64,000 bases of DNA from Aquibacillus salsiterrae (GTDB taxonomy: Bacteria; Bacillota; Bacilli; Bacillales; Amphibacillaceae): assembly GCF_028416595.1 (NCBI RefSeq), contig NZ_JAMQKC010000005.1, forward strand, positions 124,001-188,000, given 5' to 3'. A program made the position numbers and the translations under genes. The first letter of the stretch is position 1. Every line of letters starts with the position of its first letter. Of the stretch, positions 1-9,255 are shown one piece after another. A model generated the notes under the pieces. It was not told the origin of the DNA. It made no database searches and was given only the letters and a program-made list of their open reading frames with translations.

Positions 1-1257
1 AAAAGCGATAATTTTTATTTTTACTTCACCGAAGAACAAGAAAAAGAGTATGAAAAAGAAAAAAATAAGCAAGAGGCTATCTATCAAGAACAACTAAAAA
101 ACGTTTATACGTTTAAACAAAATCTTTTCCGCGTTCGGCGCTTACTCGCAAATACGCCAACCTATATGATTTTTGATGACCATGACATTACTGATGATTG
201 GAACTTAACAATTGATTGGAAAAAAGACGTAAGAAATTCACCATTAGGTAGGCATGTGATTGCAAACGGCTTAGCTGCCTATTGGGCATTTCAAGGGTTA
301 GGGAACGAACCCGAGATGTTTGATTCTTCATTTAAACAGACAATAACCACTCATTTAACTAGCTTATCTGTGACTAACAAAAGCTATGAGCGCTGGATAG
401 AGATGCTTTGGGAATTTAATGATTGGCAATTTGTTGCTCCAACAAGCCCAATAGCCCTATTTTTAGATACACGGACGATGCGCGCCTATGACCCTGAACC
501 AAAGCCAACAAAAGTAGGAGCAATCATCGAGGAAAATATTCGTCCACCGCAACTAATTAATGCCCACGGCTTTAAAAAAGCAAAGCAGGCACTGATAAAA
601 AGTGGTTGGAAAAAGCATTCGCCCCTGACAATTATTTCAGCGACACCATTATACGGCATTGAATTAATTGAAACGTTCTTACACAACTACATCTATCCAC
701 TGAGAATTGTTGGTCTTTCTGTTCAAACAATGCTCGACTTTGAGGCTTGGAAGTACAACAGTAAAGGGGTTCATGCCTTTCACAATTTCTTGTTCGACAT
801 AGACCCAAGCGTTTGTTATATCTTATCTGGTGATGTTCATTATGCATCCTCGGTCACATCTGACATCACAAATCAAGCTGGTGAGCAAATAAAGATTTAT
901 CAATTTACTAGTAGTCCTTTGCACAACGAAAGCTTTCACGGCATTTGGGGTACACTGATGAAGAAAATCACAAAACTAAACGCTGCCAAACGAAAACAAA
1001 CTATTCACCGTTATTGTGATTCGAACTGGAAGTTAAAGGTTACTGATTCAACTAATCGTTGTCCAGAAAAATTTTATTGGCGAGAGGAAATTAATTACCA
1101 GATCATGAACAACGGGGCAATGGTTAAAACAGATAACAATGTTGGGCAACTTCATCTTGGTGATCAATCTGTCCAAAATGCGCTACTAACCTACTATGGT
1201 GTGCATCACCACGTAACCTACTACCCAAAGCTTTCATTATTTAATAAAAAGAAGTGA
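1..1257 (+). CDS. PhoD-like metallophosphatase, 5' end outside window
   Basis: The reading frame is open from base 1, so the start lies upstream and about 418 C-terminal residues are visible. The motif FDDHDITDDWN about 55 residues in is the metal-binding Asp/His block of the PhoD-like phosphatase/phosphodiesterase superfamily. A second metal-site motif, LSGDVHYASS, lies about 225 residues later, as expected for this fold. The family hydrolyses phosphomonoesters or diesters at a binuclear metal centre. The signal peptide region, if any, is not visible, so location is unknown. The gene is convergent with the Tad operon and ends in a shared terminator. Assignment to the superfamily is firm; the substrate is not known. 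Confidence 0.85.
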   Translation, partial: KSDNFYFYFTEEQEKEYEKEKNKQEAIYQEQLKNVYTFKQNLFRVRRLLANTPTYMIFDDHDITDDWNLTIDWKKDVRNSPLGRHVIANGLAAYWAFQGLGNEPEMFDSSFKQTITTHLTSLSVTNKSYERWIEMLWEFNDWQFVAPTSPIALFLDTRTMRAYDPEPKPTKVGAIIEENIRPPQLINAHGFKKAKQALIKSGWKKHSPLTIISATPLYGIELIETFLHNYIYPLRIVGLSVQTMLDFEAWKYNSKGVHAFHNFLFDIDPSVCYILSGDVHYASSVTSDITNQAGEQIKIYQFTSSPLHNESFHGIWGTLMKKITKLNAAKRKQTIHRYCDSNWKLKVTDSTNRCPEKFYWREEINYQIMNNGAMVKTDNNVGQLHLGDQSVQNALLTYYGVHHHVTYYPKLSLFNKKK

Positions 1258-1289
1258 GCCAAATCAGCGGCTCACTTCTTTCTTTTTAT
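1250..1289. terminator. Bidirectional terminator between phosphatase and Tad operon
   Basis: A perfect 10-bp stem (1251-1260 with 1269-1278) with an 8-base loop is followed by a T-rich run on the plus strand. On the minus strand it also reads into TTTTTATT, so it can end both converging transcripts. It overlaps the stop codon of the phosphatase gene. Confidence 0.85.
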
Positions 1290-1313
1290 TTACTATTGAA
1301 CGTGCTTGTGTAG

Positions 1314-1347
1314 GGATTTTCTGCTTAAGAACTCCTGGTGATTACGC
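1314..1347. repeat. Degenerate fragment of the dispersed repeat family
   Basis: The string GATTTTCTGCTTAAGA followed by CTC and a downstream GGCG/CGCC-like stretch matches the 3' arm of the tandem repeats at 9547-9910. Only part of one unit is present. It lies between the Tad operon and its terminator. Confidence 0.4.
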
Positions 1348-1353
1348 CCCCTC

Positions 1354-2262
1354 TTAAAAGAAGTCTAAAAACCTTATTACCGCTGGCCCTAACAGAACAA
1401 TAAAAATACAAGGGAAAATAAACATAATTAACGGAAACAACATTTTGATTGGCGCCTTCATCGCAGCTTCCTCTGCGCGCTGCTTTCTTCGTTGCCTTAT
1501 TTCATTGGACTGGACGCGCATTACCTGAACCATCCCGATACCGAGTTGCTCCGCCTGAATAATACTCCCAATCAAGGACCTAATATCATCTAGTACTAAG
1601 CGATCCTTCACACCTGTAAGTGCTGCTCTTCTCGTTTTCCCTAAGCGCATTTCCTCCAAACAACGCTGAAACTCCTTAGAAAGGACGCCATCTTTTTTAG
1701 CGACTACCTTACTCAATGCCCCGTCAAACCCCAGCCCCGCCTCGATACTAACAGTAACAAGGTCTAAAAAATCAGGCAACTCCTTTAATACCTTCCTATT
1801 GCGCTCTTTAATCTTCCCATTTAAATAAAAAAGCGGTAAAAAACGCGCAAGGATCATACTAAAAATGACAAAAATGATTGTTAACCCAATTGGAAATTGG
1901 CCGATAAATCCTAAACCAAACATCCCGAGCGGTAATACAATAAAAAGCAGTAGCTGGACCATTCGGAATTCGACCGGAGTCATCCCGAGCGGATTACCTG
2001 CTTGCAGTAATTTCAACTCGATAGCTGCTTTTTGTTCACTTGACAGGTGCTGTTGGTAATTTTTTCGAATCCTTTTCGATAACGGTTGGATGACCCGCTT
2101 TGAAAAGGGTTGCTTTTCCGGTTCTAATTCATTGCTAAGATTTCCCTCTGCTTGGAGAACAGACATAACCCTATTTTGAATTCTTTTGCGCTTTTCTACC
2201 GCACCAACAAACAACCCGAAGCAAAATAAAAGTAATGTTAAACTATATAACAAAACAATCAT
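1354..2262 (-). CDS. tadC: Tad secretion inner-membrane protein TadC (T2SS F family)
   Basis: 302 residues from the chosen ATG at 2262. That start follows GAGGTG at good spacing and lies 5 bases after the tadB stop; the longer frame would overlap tadB. Two N-terminal hydrophobic segments, a central conserved block (LPDFLDLVTVSIEAGLGFDG) and two C-terminal membrane segments are typical of the T2SS F/PilC superfamily. TadC pairs with TadB as the membrane platform of the Tad/Flp pilus machine, coupling the TadA ATPase to pilin assembly. It is the last gene of the operon and is followed by the terminator at 1250-1289. Confidence 0.9.
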   Translation of the reverse strand: MIVLLYSLTLLLFCFGLFVGAVEKRKRIQNRVMSVLQAEGNLSNELEPEKQPFSKRVIQPLSKRIRKNYQQHLSSEQKAAIELKLLQAGNPLGMTPVEFRMVQLLLFIVLPLGMFGLGFIGQFPIGLTIIFVIFSMILARFLPLFYLNGKIKERNRKVLKELPDFLDLVTVSIEAGLGFDGALSKVVAKKDGVLSKEFQRCLEEMRLGKTRRAALTGVKDRLVLDDIRSLIGSIIQAEQLGIGMVQVMRVQSNEIRQRRKQRAEEAAMKAPIKMLFPLIMFIFPCIFIVLLGPAVIRFLDFF

Positions 2263-2266
2263 CGCT

Positions 2267-3235
2267 TTACACCTCAATCTTCGTGATCTTATGAATAAAT
2301 AGAAACCCAAGTCCACTAGAAATGGATGCAACCACTACCATTACAATACCAACCGGATTTTTGAACAATCCACCAATGTACTCTGGTTCAATTACAAATA
2401 ACAACAACCCTAAAACGACGGGCAACAAACCTACAACAGCACCAGACAACCGACCTTGTGCCGTGAGTGTACTGATTTGTCCTTGGATTTTAATCCGGTC
2501 TCTGATAGTCTCGACAATTTTATCTAAAATCGTTGCTAAATTACCACCCAATTGACGCTGAATAATAATGGCCTGAATCATTAAGTCTAAATCGTCACTC
2601 GGCATCCGTTCTTTCCACCTGTTCAGCGCATCCTCTACACTTGCACCATATTGCATTTCCCGTAATACATTTTCAATCTCTTCCTTCATCGGCGAAGCGG
2701 CCTCTTCCGCAACAGACTTTAGCCCCTGTTGAAAACTAAACCCGGCACGAAGACCACCAATCAGTGCAGAAATCATTTCTGGAAGGGCATCATTAAACGC
2801 GTTTAGTTGGTCCTTTTGCTTCTTGACTAGAAACAATTTTGGAAGGTAGAAACCAATTAGGGAACCAATGAGCGCCATCAATAAATTATCTGTAACTAAA
2901 AAAATGACACCAGCAAAAAGCAACGTTGTAATCCACTGGAACATAACATACTCTTCTGGTTTTAACGGAAGCCCTGCCCTACTTAACATTAATTCTAGTT
3001 TTGTGTTTTTATCTTTCGTTAATATCTTTTGGCGGATTTGCTTTTTTGCTAGACTAAATTGCAACTTCGATTTTTTCTTTTGCTTTCCCACATGAAGTAC
3101 ATCATCCACATCCTTTAGATACCTATCCACGCGTCGATCAATTGACGACGTCCTTTTTAACAAAAGCATGGTAAACAGCGCATAAAAGAAAAGGAAGACG
3201 GACAGAAGAAACAAGATGATGATTAATCCTTTCAT
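2267..3235 (-). CDS. tadB: Tad secretion inner-membrane protein TadB (T2SS F family)
   Basis: 322 residues. The ATG at 3235 overlaps the tadA stop in an ATGA junction; an upstream in-frame GTG at 3244 abuts the ribosome site and is less likely. N-terminal membrane segments are followed by the T2SSF block ([20 protein letters not shown]) and a hydrophobic C-terminus. Together with TadC it forms the membrane platform of the Flp pilus. Translational coupling with tadA is suggested by the 4-base overlap. Assignment is firm from family features and gene order. Confidence 0.92.
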   Translation of the reverse strand: MKGLIIILFLLSVFLFFYALFTMLLLKRTSSIDRRVDRYLKDVDDVLHVGKQKKKSKLQFSLAKKQIRQKILTKDKNTKLELMLSRAGLPLKPEEYVMFQWITTLLFAGVIFLVTDNLLMALIGSLIGFYLPKLFLVKKQKDQLNAFNDALPEMISALIGGLRAGFSFQQGLKSVAEEAASPMKEEIENVLREMQYGASVEDALNRWKERMPSDDLDLMIQAIIIQRQLGGNLATILDKIVETIRDRIKIQGQISTLTAQGRLSGAVVGLLPVVLGLLLFVIEPEYIGGLFKNPVGIVMVVVASISSGLGFLFIHKITKIEV

Positions 3236-4656
3236 TGTCCCCACTCTCCGTCTCTAAAAAATACATTGCCAGGAAGCTCAATCCCTGAGCTTTGCAGTTG
3301 TTCATAAAATTTCGGTCGAACACCAGTTGGGACTAATGACCCAATCACTTTACCTTGCTCATCAAGACCATTTTGTTCAAAAGTAAAAATATCCTGTAAT
3401 ACAATAACATCGCCTTCTAGCCCTTGAACCTCGGTTATACTAACAATTTTCCGCGAACCATCTTTGAGCCGAGATTGTTGAATAATTAAGTCGATGGCTC
3501 CTGATATTTGTTCTCGTATTGCTTTTACCGGAAGCTCTACCCCAGCAAGCAGAACCATCGTTTCAAGTCTTGCAATCATGTCTCTTGGACTATTCGAGTG
3601 ACCAGTTGCAAGCGAGCCATCATGACCCGTGTTCATTGCTTGTAACATATCTAGCGCTTCCGCTCCACGGACCTCACCAATTACCACACGGTCAGGTCGC
3701 ATCCGCAATGAATTTCGGACTAAATCGCGAATCGTTATCGCACCCTTGCCTTCTATGTTAGGTGGCCTTGATTCCAGTGAGACAACGTGCTCTTGGCCTA
3801 GCTGTAGCTCGGCTGCATCCTCAATTGTGACAATCCGTTCATCATTTGGAATAAAATTAGATAGTACGTTTAATGTCGTTGTTTTACCAGAGCCAGTTCC
3901 ACCACTAACAAAAATATTCAGTCTTGCTTTAACACAGGCATCTAAGAAAATTGCCATTTTGTCAGTCAAAGTACCAAACGATACTAAATCACTAATTCCA
4001 AATGGATCCTTGGCGAATTTACGTATCGTTATCGTCGGCCCATTTAACGCTAAAGGTGGAATAATTGCATTCACCCGCGATCCATCTGGTAAGCGCGCGT
4101 CAACCATCGGACTACTTTCGTCAATCCTTCTGCCAATCGGGGCAACAATCTTTTCAATAACAGCCATCACATGCTCATTATCACGGAATGTGACATCGGT
4201 TAAAATAATTTTCCCTTTGCGTTCACAGTAAACATGGGTCGGTCCGTTCACCATCACCTCTGTTACATCCTCATCAAGTAACAACGGATTAATAGGACCG
4301 AAGCCCGTCAAATCATTAATCATTTCTTCGACAACTTTTTTCCGGTCCACAGAACGAAACGAGTCATCTTCTTTCATTAACTCCATCGCCATTTGGTCGA
4401 TGTCTGGAATGAGTTCCTCGACATCTTGCCCCTCTTTAATCTCTTGTAATATGTTTTTATGGAGGAGCTCTTTAAACGCTAGCTGCTTATCATTTCTTTT
4501 TTTCGGTACCACAGACTTAGTTACTGTTTCTTGTTTACTAGTTGCTACCTGTTCTTTTTGTTCATGATTATCTTTTGAAGGAGGACCAATGACTGCTTGA
4601 ACCTGCTCTGTCATTGATTGGTCGGTTTTACTTTTAATTCTACTAAGTAAACTCAT
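3232..4656 (-). CDS. tadA: Tad pilus assembly ATPase TadA/CpaF
   Basis: 474 residues. It is a CpaF-type secretion ATPase: Walker A (GGTGSGKTT) at about 252-260, Walker B-like acidic segment ([12 protein letters not shown]) near 320-331 and the His box [15 protein letters not shown] after it. The first 65 residues are polar and poorly conserved. It powers Flp pilin assembly at the cytoplasmic face. The start overlaps the tadZ stop by 4 bases, and its own stop overlaps tadB, so three genes are tightly coupled. Length is typical for the family. Confidence 0.95.
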   Translation of the reverse strand: MSLLSRIKSKTDQSMTEQVQAVIGPPSKDNHEQKEQVATSKQETVTKSVVPKKRNDKQLAFKELLHKNILQEIKEGQDVEELIPDIDQMAMELMKEDDSFRSVDRKKVVEEMINDLTGFGPINPLLLDEDVTEVMVNGPTHVYCERKGKIILTDVTFRDNEHVMAVIEKIVAPIGRRIDESSPMVDARLPDGSRVNAIIPPLALNGPTITIRKFAKDPFGISDLVSFGTLTDKMAIFLDACVKARLNIFVSGGTGSGKTTTLNVLSNFIPNDERIVTIEDAAELQLGQEHVVSLESRPPNIEGKGAITIRDLVRNSLRMRPDRVVIGEVRGAEALDMLQAMNTGHDGSLATGHSNSPRDMIARLETMVLLAGVELPVKAIREQISGAIDLIIQQSRLKDGSRKIVSITEVQGLEGDVIVLQDIFTFEQNGLDEQGKVIGSLVPTGVRPKFYEQLQSSGIELPGNVFFRDGEWGQ

Positions 4657-5489
4657 GACCCTCTCACCCCTTTTCTTCGTGGCGATAGAAGGCCAGTTAG
4701 AATGGAGGTTTTCCCGTTTGAGCTAACCGTTTGTTGCTTCTGTTTACCAATAATTCCCTCAGCCATTTTGAACATAGCTTTAGATAAATCACATTTTGAT
4801 TGGCTAATAACAAACGGAATCCCTAAATTCAACGATTGCGCGGCAATTTTAAAATTGTTTGGAATGAAAAATGCATCCTCTTCCCCAAGCATCTCCGGGA
4901 CATCATTAGCCGCAATCAGGCTTTCCATCGTAAATCGGTTCACGACAAGGCGTACTTTATCTTTGATCCCTAATTGCCTGAGTGTTTCCATCATCAGTTT
5001 TGTATTTTTCAATGCAGTCATTTCAAGATTAGTAATTAACAAGATTTCATCAGCTTCTTCTAGCAATTCAATCGACTGCTCTTGTATCCCTATACCGTGG
5101 TCAATGATGATGTAGTCTTGTCCATTTTTCAATAGATTGATTGTCTTTATTAAAGCTTCACTTGTAACTAAATCGGCATATTCCGGACGCTCTGGCCCAG
5201 CAAGAATCTTTACCCCTGTACGATGAGCAGTTAAGTAGTCAGAAATAGCGTGTTGATCAATTTGATTGATTTCCTCCATGACATTCTTAAGCGTGAAAGT
5301 AGGCTTCACATCCATTGCAAGTGCAACATCACCAAATTGGAAGTCTCCATCAACGACCACAACATCCAATTTATTTTTGTTAAGGGCAACAGCAAGATTA
5401 ACAGATAGTAATGTTTTACCAATTCCGCCTTTAGCACTACAGACGGAGATAACCTTTCCTTTCACCCGTTGTTCTTGATTAGTTGCCAT
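4653..5489 (-). CDS. tadZ: Pilus-localising MinD/ParA-like ATPase TadZ/CpaE
   Basis: 278 residues from the ATG at 5489, which is preceded by AAAGGAGAT at 6 bases. An upstream GTG would place this ribosome site inside the gene. The deviant Walker A KGGIGKT begins near residue 20, and DGDFQFGD is the Walker A' / switch region of MinD-like ATPases. The N-terminal receiver-like domain found in many CpaE proteins is absent. TadZ/CpaE proteins place the Tad machine in the cell, often at the pole. It sits between cpaB and tadA as in other Gram-positive Tad clusters. Confidence 0.88.
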   Translation of the reverse strand: MATNQEQRVKGKVISVCSAKGGIGKTLLSVNLAVALNKNKLDVVVVDGDFQFGDVALAMDVKPTFTLKNVMEEINQIDQHAISDYLTAHRTGVKILAGPERPEYADLVTSEALIKTINLLKNGQDYIIIDHGIGIQEQSIELLEEADEILLITNLEMTALKNTKLMMETLRQLGIKDKVRLVVNRFTMESLIAANDVPEMLGEEDAFFIPNNFKIAAQSLNLGIPFVISQSKCDLSKAMFKMAEGIIGKQKQQTVSSNGKTSILTGLLSPRRKGVRGS

Positions 5490-5516
5490 GTTGGATCTCC
5501 TTTCTTTCACTCATTC

Positions 5517-6182
5517 TTACGGAATAAGACTCGAGTTTAGTGTTAAGTGTATCGTTCCCTTTTCAGACGCTTCGACTAATTTCCTAGCATCATCTGGGAT
5601 AAGCTCCAATGTGACCGAGCTATATTCTACATAGGTATCGTCCGGTTGTGGTGTAGTAATTTTCCTACCTACTGCAAGTACTCTTACGTTTGTGAGTATT
5701 TGTTTCGTTTTGATTGATTCATCCTTTAGCGTTTCTGTAAAAAGGACGTCGACCGTGTCTTCTGGCTCAATCAAGTTAGTGACTGATTGAACGATATTAA
5801 CACCAATGGAAACGGCACGGTATCCCTCTTTTATCTTCCGAGAAACGACTTGAGCCTCTTCCTCTTCCGCTTTAAGACGATGAGCTAAGATCACTTCTCC
5901 CTGGTCAATCTTGGTAGTAGCAAATTTGCCATCAATCTCTTCTAGTGATGTGACTGTTTTCGGATGAATATCTTCTTTTACCATCTTTTTCACTTCAACC
6001 ATCTCTCGGGTGATTCGTTGATTTTCTGAAATGACATCCTTGGCAACGATGACATCTGCCATGACAGGCCCCGTTTGACCTTTTACATCAGTTTGCTGCA
6101 TATAGTTAATCAATAAAAAGGTAGTGATTGTCGCCATCACTAACGATAATAAAAAAACAACTTTAGACCTCACTGTGATCAC
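5517..6182 (-). CDS. cpaB: Flp pilus assembly protein CpaB/RcpC
   Basis: 221 residues with one N-terminal membrane segment and an extracytoplasmic SAF-type domain (ADVIVAKDVISENQRITREM), as in CpaB/RcpC. It starts with GTG directly after the stop of the preceding gene. A second GTG at 6173 has a slightly better-spaced AGGTG and would shorten the protein by 3 residues. CpaB is thought to act in the envelope and to help stabilise or guide the growing Flp pilus. Gram-positive Tad clusters keep it although they lack the outer-membrane secretin. Confidence 0.88.
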   Translation of the reverse strand: MITVRSKVVFLLSLVMATITTFLLINYMQQTDVKGQTGPVMADVIVAKDVISENQRITREMVEVKKMVKEDIHPKTVTSLEEIDGKFATTKIDQGEVILAHRLKAEEEEAQVVSRKIKEGYRAVSIGVNIVQSVTNLIEPEDTVDVLFTETLKDESIKTKQILTNVRVLAVGRKITTPQPDDTYVEYSSVTLELIPDDARKLVEASEKGTIHLTLNSSLIP

Positions 6183-7112
6183 CTACTCTGTTAACCGAAC
6201 ACTGTACGCGCCGCGGTCTACTCCCGCCGCATCTTCATAGCCCGTACCAGTTCGTTTGATAAACATGCCTGTTATTGCTGTATCTGTAGCACTCATCCGC
6301 TCTAAAATATAAAAGTATGCAAAGCCAGTAATCTCCACTTGCATTAACTGATTGACGTCTTGATTGTATGGTTTATAAACTGGTACGAGCAAAATCCGGT
6401 CACAATCCCGGGCATTAACATCGCTGCAGCTATCTACTAGCTCATCAATAACACTTCTTGTTTTACCCGCAATATTACCTGTTTGGGTGTCAACGACGTC
6501 ACCTACTTGTAATTCATTTTGAAATCCACTGCGCAAGTTTTCTTCATACGTTCTAGCACCCGGATCCTCTAAGGCCAGTACACCAAAATTCCCTGTATTA
6601 ACATCGGAACTATCTACCTTAAGTTGATAAGAAACGCCATATTCTAGTGGCACCGATTGATCAATTCCTAGTGGCGCTGCACCACGCGCACGTCCCATGA
6701 CACCTAATCGTGCAACCGCCCGTGCCGAAACATCAACCGCATCCAAGCCAAAAACCCGTGAAAATTCAAGTGGTACCGGTTTCGTCAACCCGACCTCGAC
6801 ACGATTATTTAATACAACTTGATCATCGGCAACGACTTGATAATCGTTCGTTAATGATTGCCGTTCATTTTGATAGTCTAGGATATCGTAGACTATGGAG
6901 TCGATCAACGTTTTATCGCCACTTGTTAACTCCTGTGCCCCAGATAATGCAGCAGCATTTGCAACCTTTTGCAAATGCGCTTTCGTCATATATAATTTAC
7001 CTCCGTCAATAATGAAACCAGCCATTGTAAGTAAACTCATGAATGAAATAGAAACTAACACTAACACATTCCCATTTTCTTTTTTTAAAAGTTCCTTTAT
7101 TTTTTGGTACAT
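6183..7112 (-). CDS. TadG-like pilus assembly protein
   Basis: 309 residues. A polar N-terminus is followed by a hydrophobic segment and the conserved block DGGKLYMTKAHLQKVANAAA, the signature of the Tad-domain (TadG-like) family. The rest is predicted extracellular and soluble. TadG-like proteins are pseudopilin-related components of the Tad machinery. Position between tadE and cpaB supports the role. The von Willebrand domain of larger TadG proteins is not present. Confidence 0.85.
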   Translation of the reverse strand: MYQKIKELLKKENGNVLVLVSISFMSLLTMAGFIIDGGKLYMTKAHLQKVANAAALSGAQELTSGDKTLIDSIVYDILDYQNERQSLTNDYQVVADDQVVLNNRVEVGLTKPVPLEFSRVFGLDAVDVSARAVARLGVMGRARGAAPLGIDQSVPLEYGVSYQLKVDSSDVNTGNFGVLALEDPGARTYEENLRSGFQNELQVGDVVDTQTGNIAGKTRSVIDELVDSCSDVNARDCDRILLVPVYKPYNQDVNQLMQVEITGFAYFYILERMSATDTAITGMFIKRTGTGYEDAAGVDRGAYSVRLTE

Positions 7113-7121
7113 CTGTCTCCC

Positions 7122-7505
7122 TCATTCAATTCGAATCGTAGAATTAACGCTTAACAAGATTTGCTCTGGCAGAACGTTACGAACAACAGGGATGACTGGT
7201 ATGATAGGATAGGTCAAGGTAATCGTTACATAGTCACCAGAATCGCGCTCCCCCTCAGGTAGTGAAAGAGACACATCCAGTTGTGTTGTGTCTCCAGCGG
7301 TAAATTGATTTTTTGCAAATTCGATTATTTCCGCATCACTCTTACCGAAACTACTAATCCGGGCCGTTTCTTGTGCGGTAAAATGTAGGGATGCATAGGA
7401 ATAAATGATTCGCCCGATGTCGAAGATCCCAACAAGAAGAACTAACAAGATAGGTAAAACTAACGCTAATTCTACCACCGCTTGCCCTTTTTCTTCTTTT
7501 ACCAT
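7122..7505 (-). CDS. tadE: TadE-like pseudopilin
   Basis: 127 residues. The N-terminus has EEKG followed by QAVVELALVLPILLVLLVG, a class III prepilin-like segment with Glu at +5 and a likely cleavage after Gly by the A24 peptidase next door. TadE-like proteins are minor pilins of the Flp pilus. The start overlaps the end of the peptidase gene by 7 bases, so the two are probably translated together. Confidence 0.88.
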   Translation of the reverse strand: MVKEEKGQAVVELALVLPILLVLLVGIFDIGRIIYSYASLHFTAQETARISSFGKSDAEIIEFAKNQFTAGDTTQLDVSLSLPEGERDSGDYVTITLTYPIIPVIPVVRNVLPEQILLSVNSTIRIE

Positions 7506-8014
7506 AATGGGCTAGCTCCGTTCATATAAAACGAGAATAATGCTGCAAAAGCAATAGCTACACCATAGGGATATGTTCCTTTTAAGCTTTCTTCACTAAC
7601 TGTCATTTTCATTCCATATTTGATGCCGCATAAGGAGTAGATCATATATTTGATTCGGTTGCATGCACCTTTTCGAAAGGTAATTAAAACAAGACCAATC
7701 ACCCCACCAATCAGTGCCATATAGATAGCAGTAACTAGGACAAACGACACCCCTTTGATTGCACCAATTAGCGCTAATAGTTTTACATCTCCAGCACCCA
7801 TACCGCCCATCAAATATGGAATTAAAAGAAGGGCAAACCCTACGACAAAGCCTAACAAACTACTAGTAAGTCCGGAAAGTCCATCTATAATTATATGAAA
7901 AAGAAGGGCAAGGATAAATGATGGGAAAATCACTTTATTGTATATTTTTCTAGATTTGAGATCTGTAATCACACAGATAGATAGAATGATAAACAATAGT
8001 GTGTTTAGAATCAT
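7499..8014 (-). CDS. cpaA: Flp prepilin peptidase (A24 family, CpaA/TadV)
   Basis: 171 residues, multi-spanning, lacking the N-terminal methyltransferase domain of PilD. The two catalytic aspartates of A24 aspartic peptidases are seen in TDLKSRKIYN near residue 18 and in GGMGAGDVK near residue 93. It should cleave the leader of the Flp pilin and of TadE just beside it. The window also encodes a separate, larger PilD in the type IV pilus operon, so each pilus has its own peptidase. Confidence 0.92.
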   Translation of the reverse strand: MILNTLLFIILSICVITDLKSRKIYNKVIFPSFILALLFHIIIDGLSGLTSSLLGFVVGFALLLIPYLMGGMGAGDVKLLALIGAIKGVSFVLVTAIYMALIGGVIGLVLITFRKGACNRIKYMIYSLCGIKYGMKMTVSEESLKGTYPYGVAIAFAALFSFYMNGASPLW

Positions 8015-8044
8015 TTGCCTGCCCCTCCTTTCTCCTGTCAGATA

Positions 8045-8224
8045 TTAAACACCACTTGGGTTTTGTAATTTATCAACTACTGATTGGAACTTAGCAATTA
8101 TTGTGTCACCAAGCGTAAGCAGAATAGCGACAACTCCTACGGCAATAACCCCTAACACTAACGCATATTCTGTCATACCTTGTCCTTCTTCTTCGATAAA
8201 TAAAGCTTTTAATTTGTTTACCAT
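8045..8224 (-). CDS. flp: Flp-family major pilin
   Basis: 59 residues. The ATG at 8224 lies 11 bases after GGGAG; the longer frame has no supported start. The sequence EEEGQGMTEYALVLG carries the class IVb prepilin site: cleavage after Gly, then Glu at +5 and Tyr at +6, followed by a hydrophobic helix. Mature length about 45-48 residues is usual for Flp pilins. It is the structural subunit of the Tad pilus. It lies directly downstream of the DUF192 gene and upstream of its own peptidase. Confidence 0.93.
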   Translation of the reverse strand: MVNKLKALFIEEEGQGMTEYALVLGVIAVGVVAILLTLGDTIIAKFQSVVDKLQNPSGV

Positions 8225-8243
8225 AATAAAAATCGCTCCCTTT

Positions 8244-8588
8244 TTAATTAAATGTAATGGTGTTTCCAACAGTTGTTTCCGTTTGTTTCGTTACCCCAGC
8301 AGGAAGTTCAATAACAGAATGAACTGCTTGATAGGCTTTGCCAACCTTATTTGGCTTAATTGCTTCATCGATTGCGACGACTTCTAACCGTTCATTCACG
8401 TATAAAATGTCGATGGCATAGTTCATAAAAAACGTGTGTACGGACCGGCAGGGTATAATGTGTAAGCCAGAGCCTGAATCGAACGTTTTCGTAAACATAA
8501 GTCCTTTTAATCGTTGAAAAAATGAGTCCGCTACTCTTACATCACTTGCAATAATTTTTCCGTTACTCAGGTTGACTAATTCCAGCAA
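8244..8588 (-). CDS. DUF192 family protein at the head of the Tad operon
   Basis: 114 residues from a TTG at 8588, which follows GGAGGAGG at proper spacing; an ATG at 8603 sits inside that ribosome site. The motifs RLKGLMF near the N-terminus and SVHTFFMNYAIDILYVN in the middle are the DUF192 signature. No catalytic function is established for this family. It is the first gene of the Tad transcript and lies 19 bases before flp, and DUF192 genes do occur beside Gram-positive Tad clusters, suggesting a role linked to the pilus. Confidence 0.82.
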   Translation of the reverse strand: MLELVNLSNGKIIASDVRVADSFFQRLKGLMFTKTFDSGSGLHIIPCRSVHTFFMNYAIDILYVNERLEVVAIDEAIKPNKVGKAYQAVHSVIELPAGVTKQTETTVGNTITFN

Positions 8589-8612
8589 GCACACCTCCTC
8601 CATAAGAAAAGC

Positions 8613-8652
8613 GCAGGGCGCCCGGAGCTAGACAGCTCTTGGATCTTTTTAT
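8613..8652 (-). repeat. Dispersed repeat, short form
   Basis: The string AAAAGCGCAGGGCGCC-CGGAGCTAGAC followed by AGCTCTTGGATC is the outer part of the dispersed repeat with its centre deleted. Near-identical short forms occur at 55713-55760 and 59094-59150. It separates the Tad operon riboswitch from the first gene. Confidence 0.75.
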
Positions 8653-8660
8653 CCCATAAT

Positions 8661-8693
8661 AAATACCCCGCCTTCACCGAAAGCGGGGTTACT
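8661..8693 (-). terminator. GC-rich hairpin in the Tad operon leader
   Basis: Arms 8663-8671 and 8683-8691 pair, extended inward by CTTC/GAAA. On the minus strand it is followed by TATTTATT, a weak U-tract. It lies between the c-di-GMP-I aptamer and the DUF192 gene and could be the regulated terminator of that riboswitch. The weak U-tract keeps this uncertain. Confidence 0.5.
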
Positions 8694-8767
8694 TTATGCT
8701 TATTCTATAAAAAATCAGTATTATGTATAGTCTACGTCTGAAGTCTTTTTTATAGAAAAACATGTCC

Positions 8768-8866
8768 CTGATCTTTCGGTAACTGGCTAGCATAGTGCGA
8801 ATTACACTGAAGCCCCTATAGCTTTGCGTCACTGGCTTTCACCAGGTTTGCCTTTATCGAGAATCA
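8768..8866 (-). promoter_or_regulatory. c-di-GMP-I (GEMM-I) riboswitch of the Tad operon
   Basis: On the minus strand the conserved GEMM-I elements appear in order: AAAGGCAAACC (around 8845-8855), a GAAA tetraloop arm, GACGCAAAGC (8830-8821), then GCCAGTTACCGAAAG (8787-8773). Spacing matches the aptamer fold with its GNRA tetraloop and receptor stem. It lies about 180 bases upstream of the DUF192-flp-tad operon. The direction of control is not clear because the downstream leader has several hairpins and an inserted repeat. Confidence 0.88.
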
Positions 8867-9255
8867 GATGATATCCGACTGATCTCTTGGAACAATCATA
8901 AGCTAGTTCAAAGGAACCGAACATCCATCGATTCTACTAAAAATTTTGACGAGTCTGGAGGAGTATTGTGAAATTTTAGATAAAACCTTGCTATTTCGCG
9001 ACTATTTTCCTAGTAAATGGCTGGATTAATTACATTTCATTTCCATTAACTTGAAATAAAACAGCAACATTAGACTAGACATAAAATTAAATGTTTTTCG
9101 AATACACAGTTAAACCGATTACTTCTACGCATATTGTAATAAAAACGTATCAAGCATCTAATCCAAAAGGCGCAAATGTTTCCAAATTGAAACAAATCAT
9201 TTAGTCCTAGTACGGTTATTTCTGATATAGTTACTAAAGAAGGGAGCTGATCTAC

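Noticed and set aside
6710-7212. Plus-strand frames of 100 and 105 codons across the TadG/TadE genes
   Set aside because: They are antisense to well-supported Tad genes, lack ribosome sites and resemble no family.
1354-8224. Competence (comG) pseudopilus operon
   Set aside because: Flp pilin, TadE/TadG-like proteins, CpaB and a MinD-like ATPase define a Tad system, not ComG.
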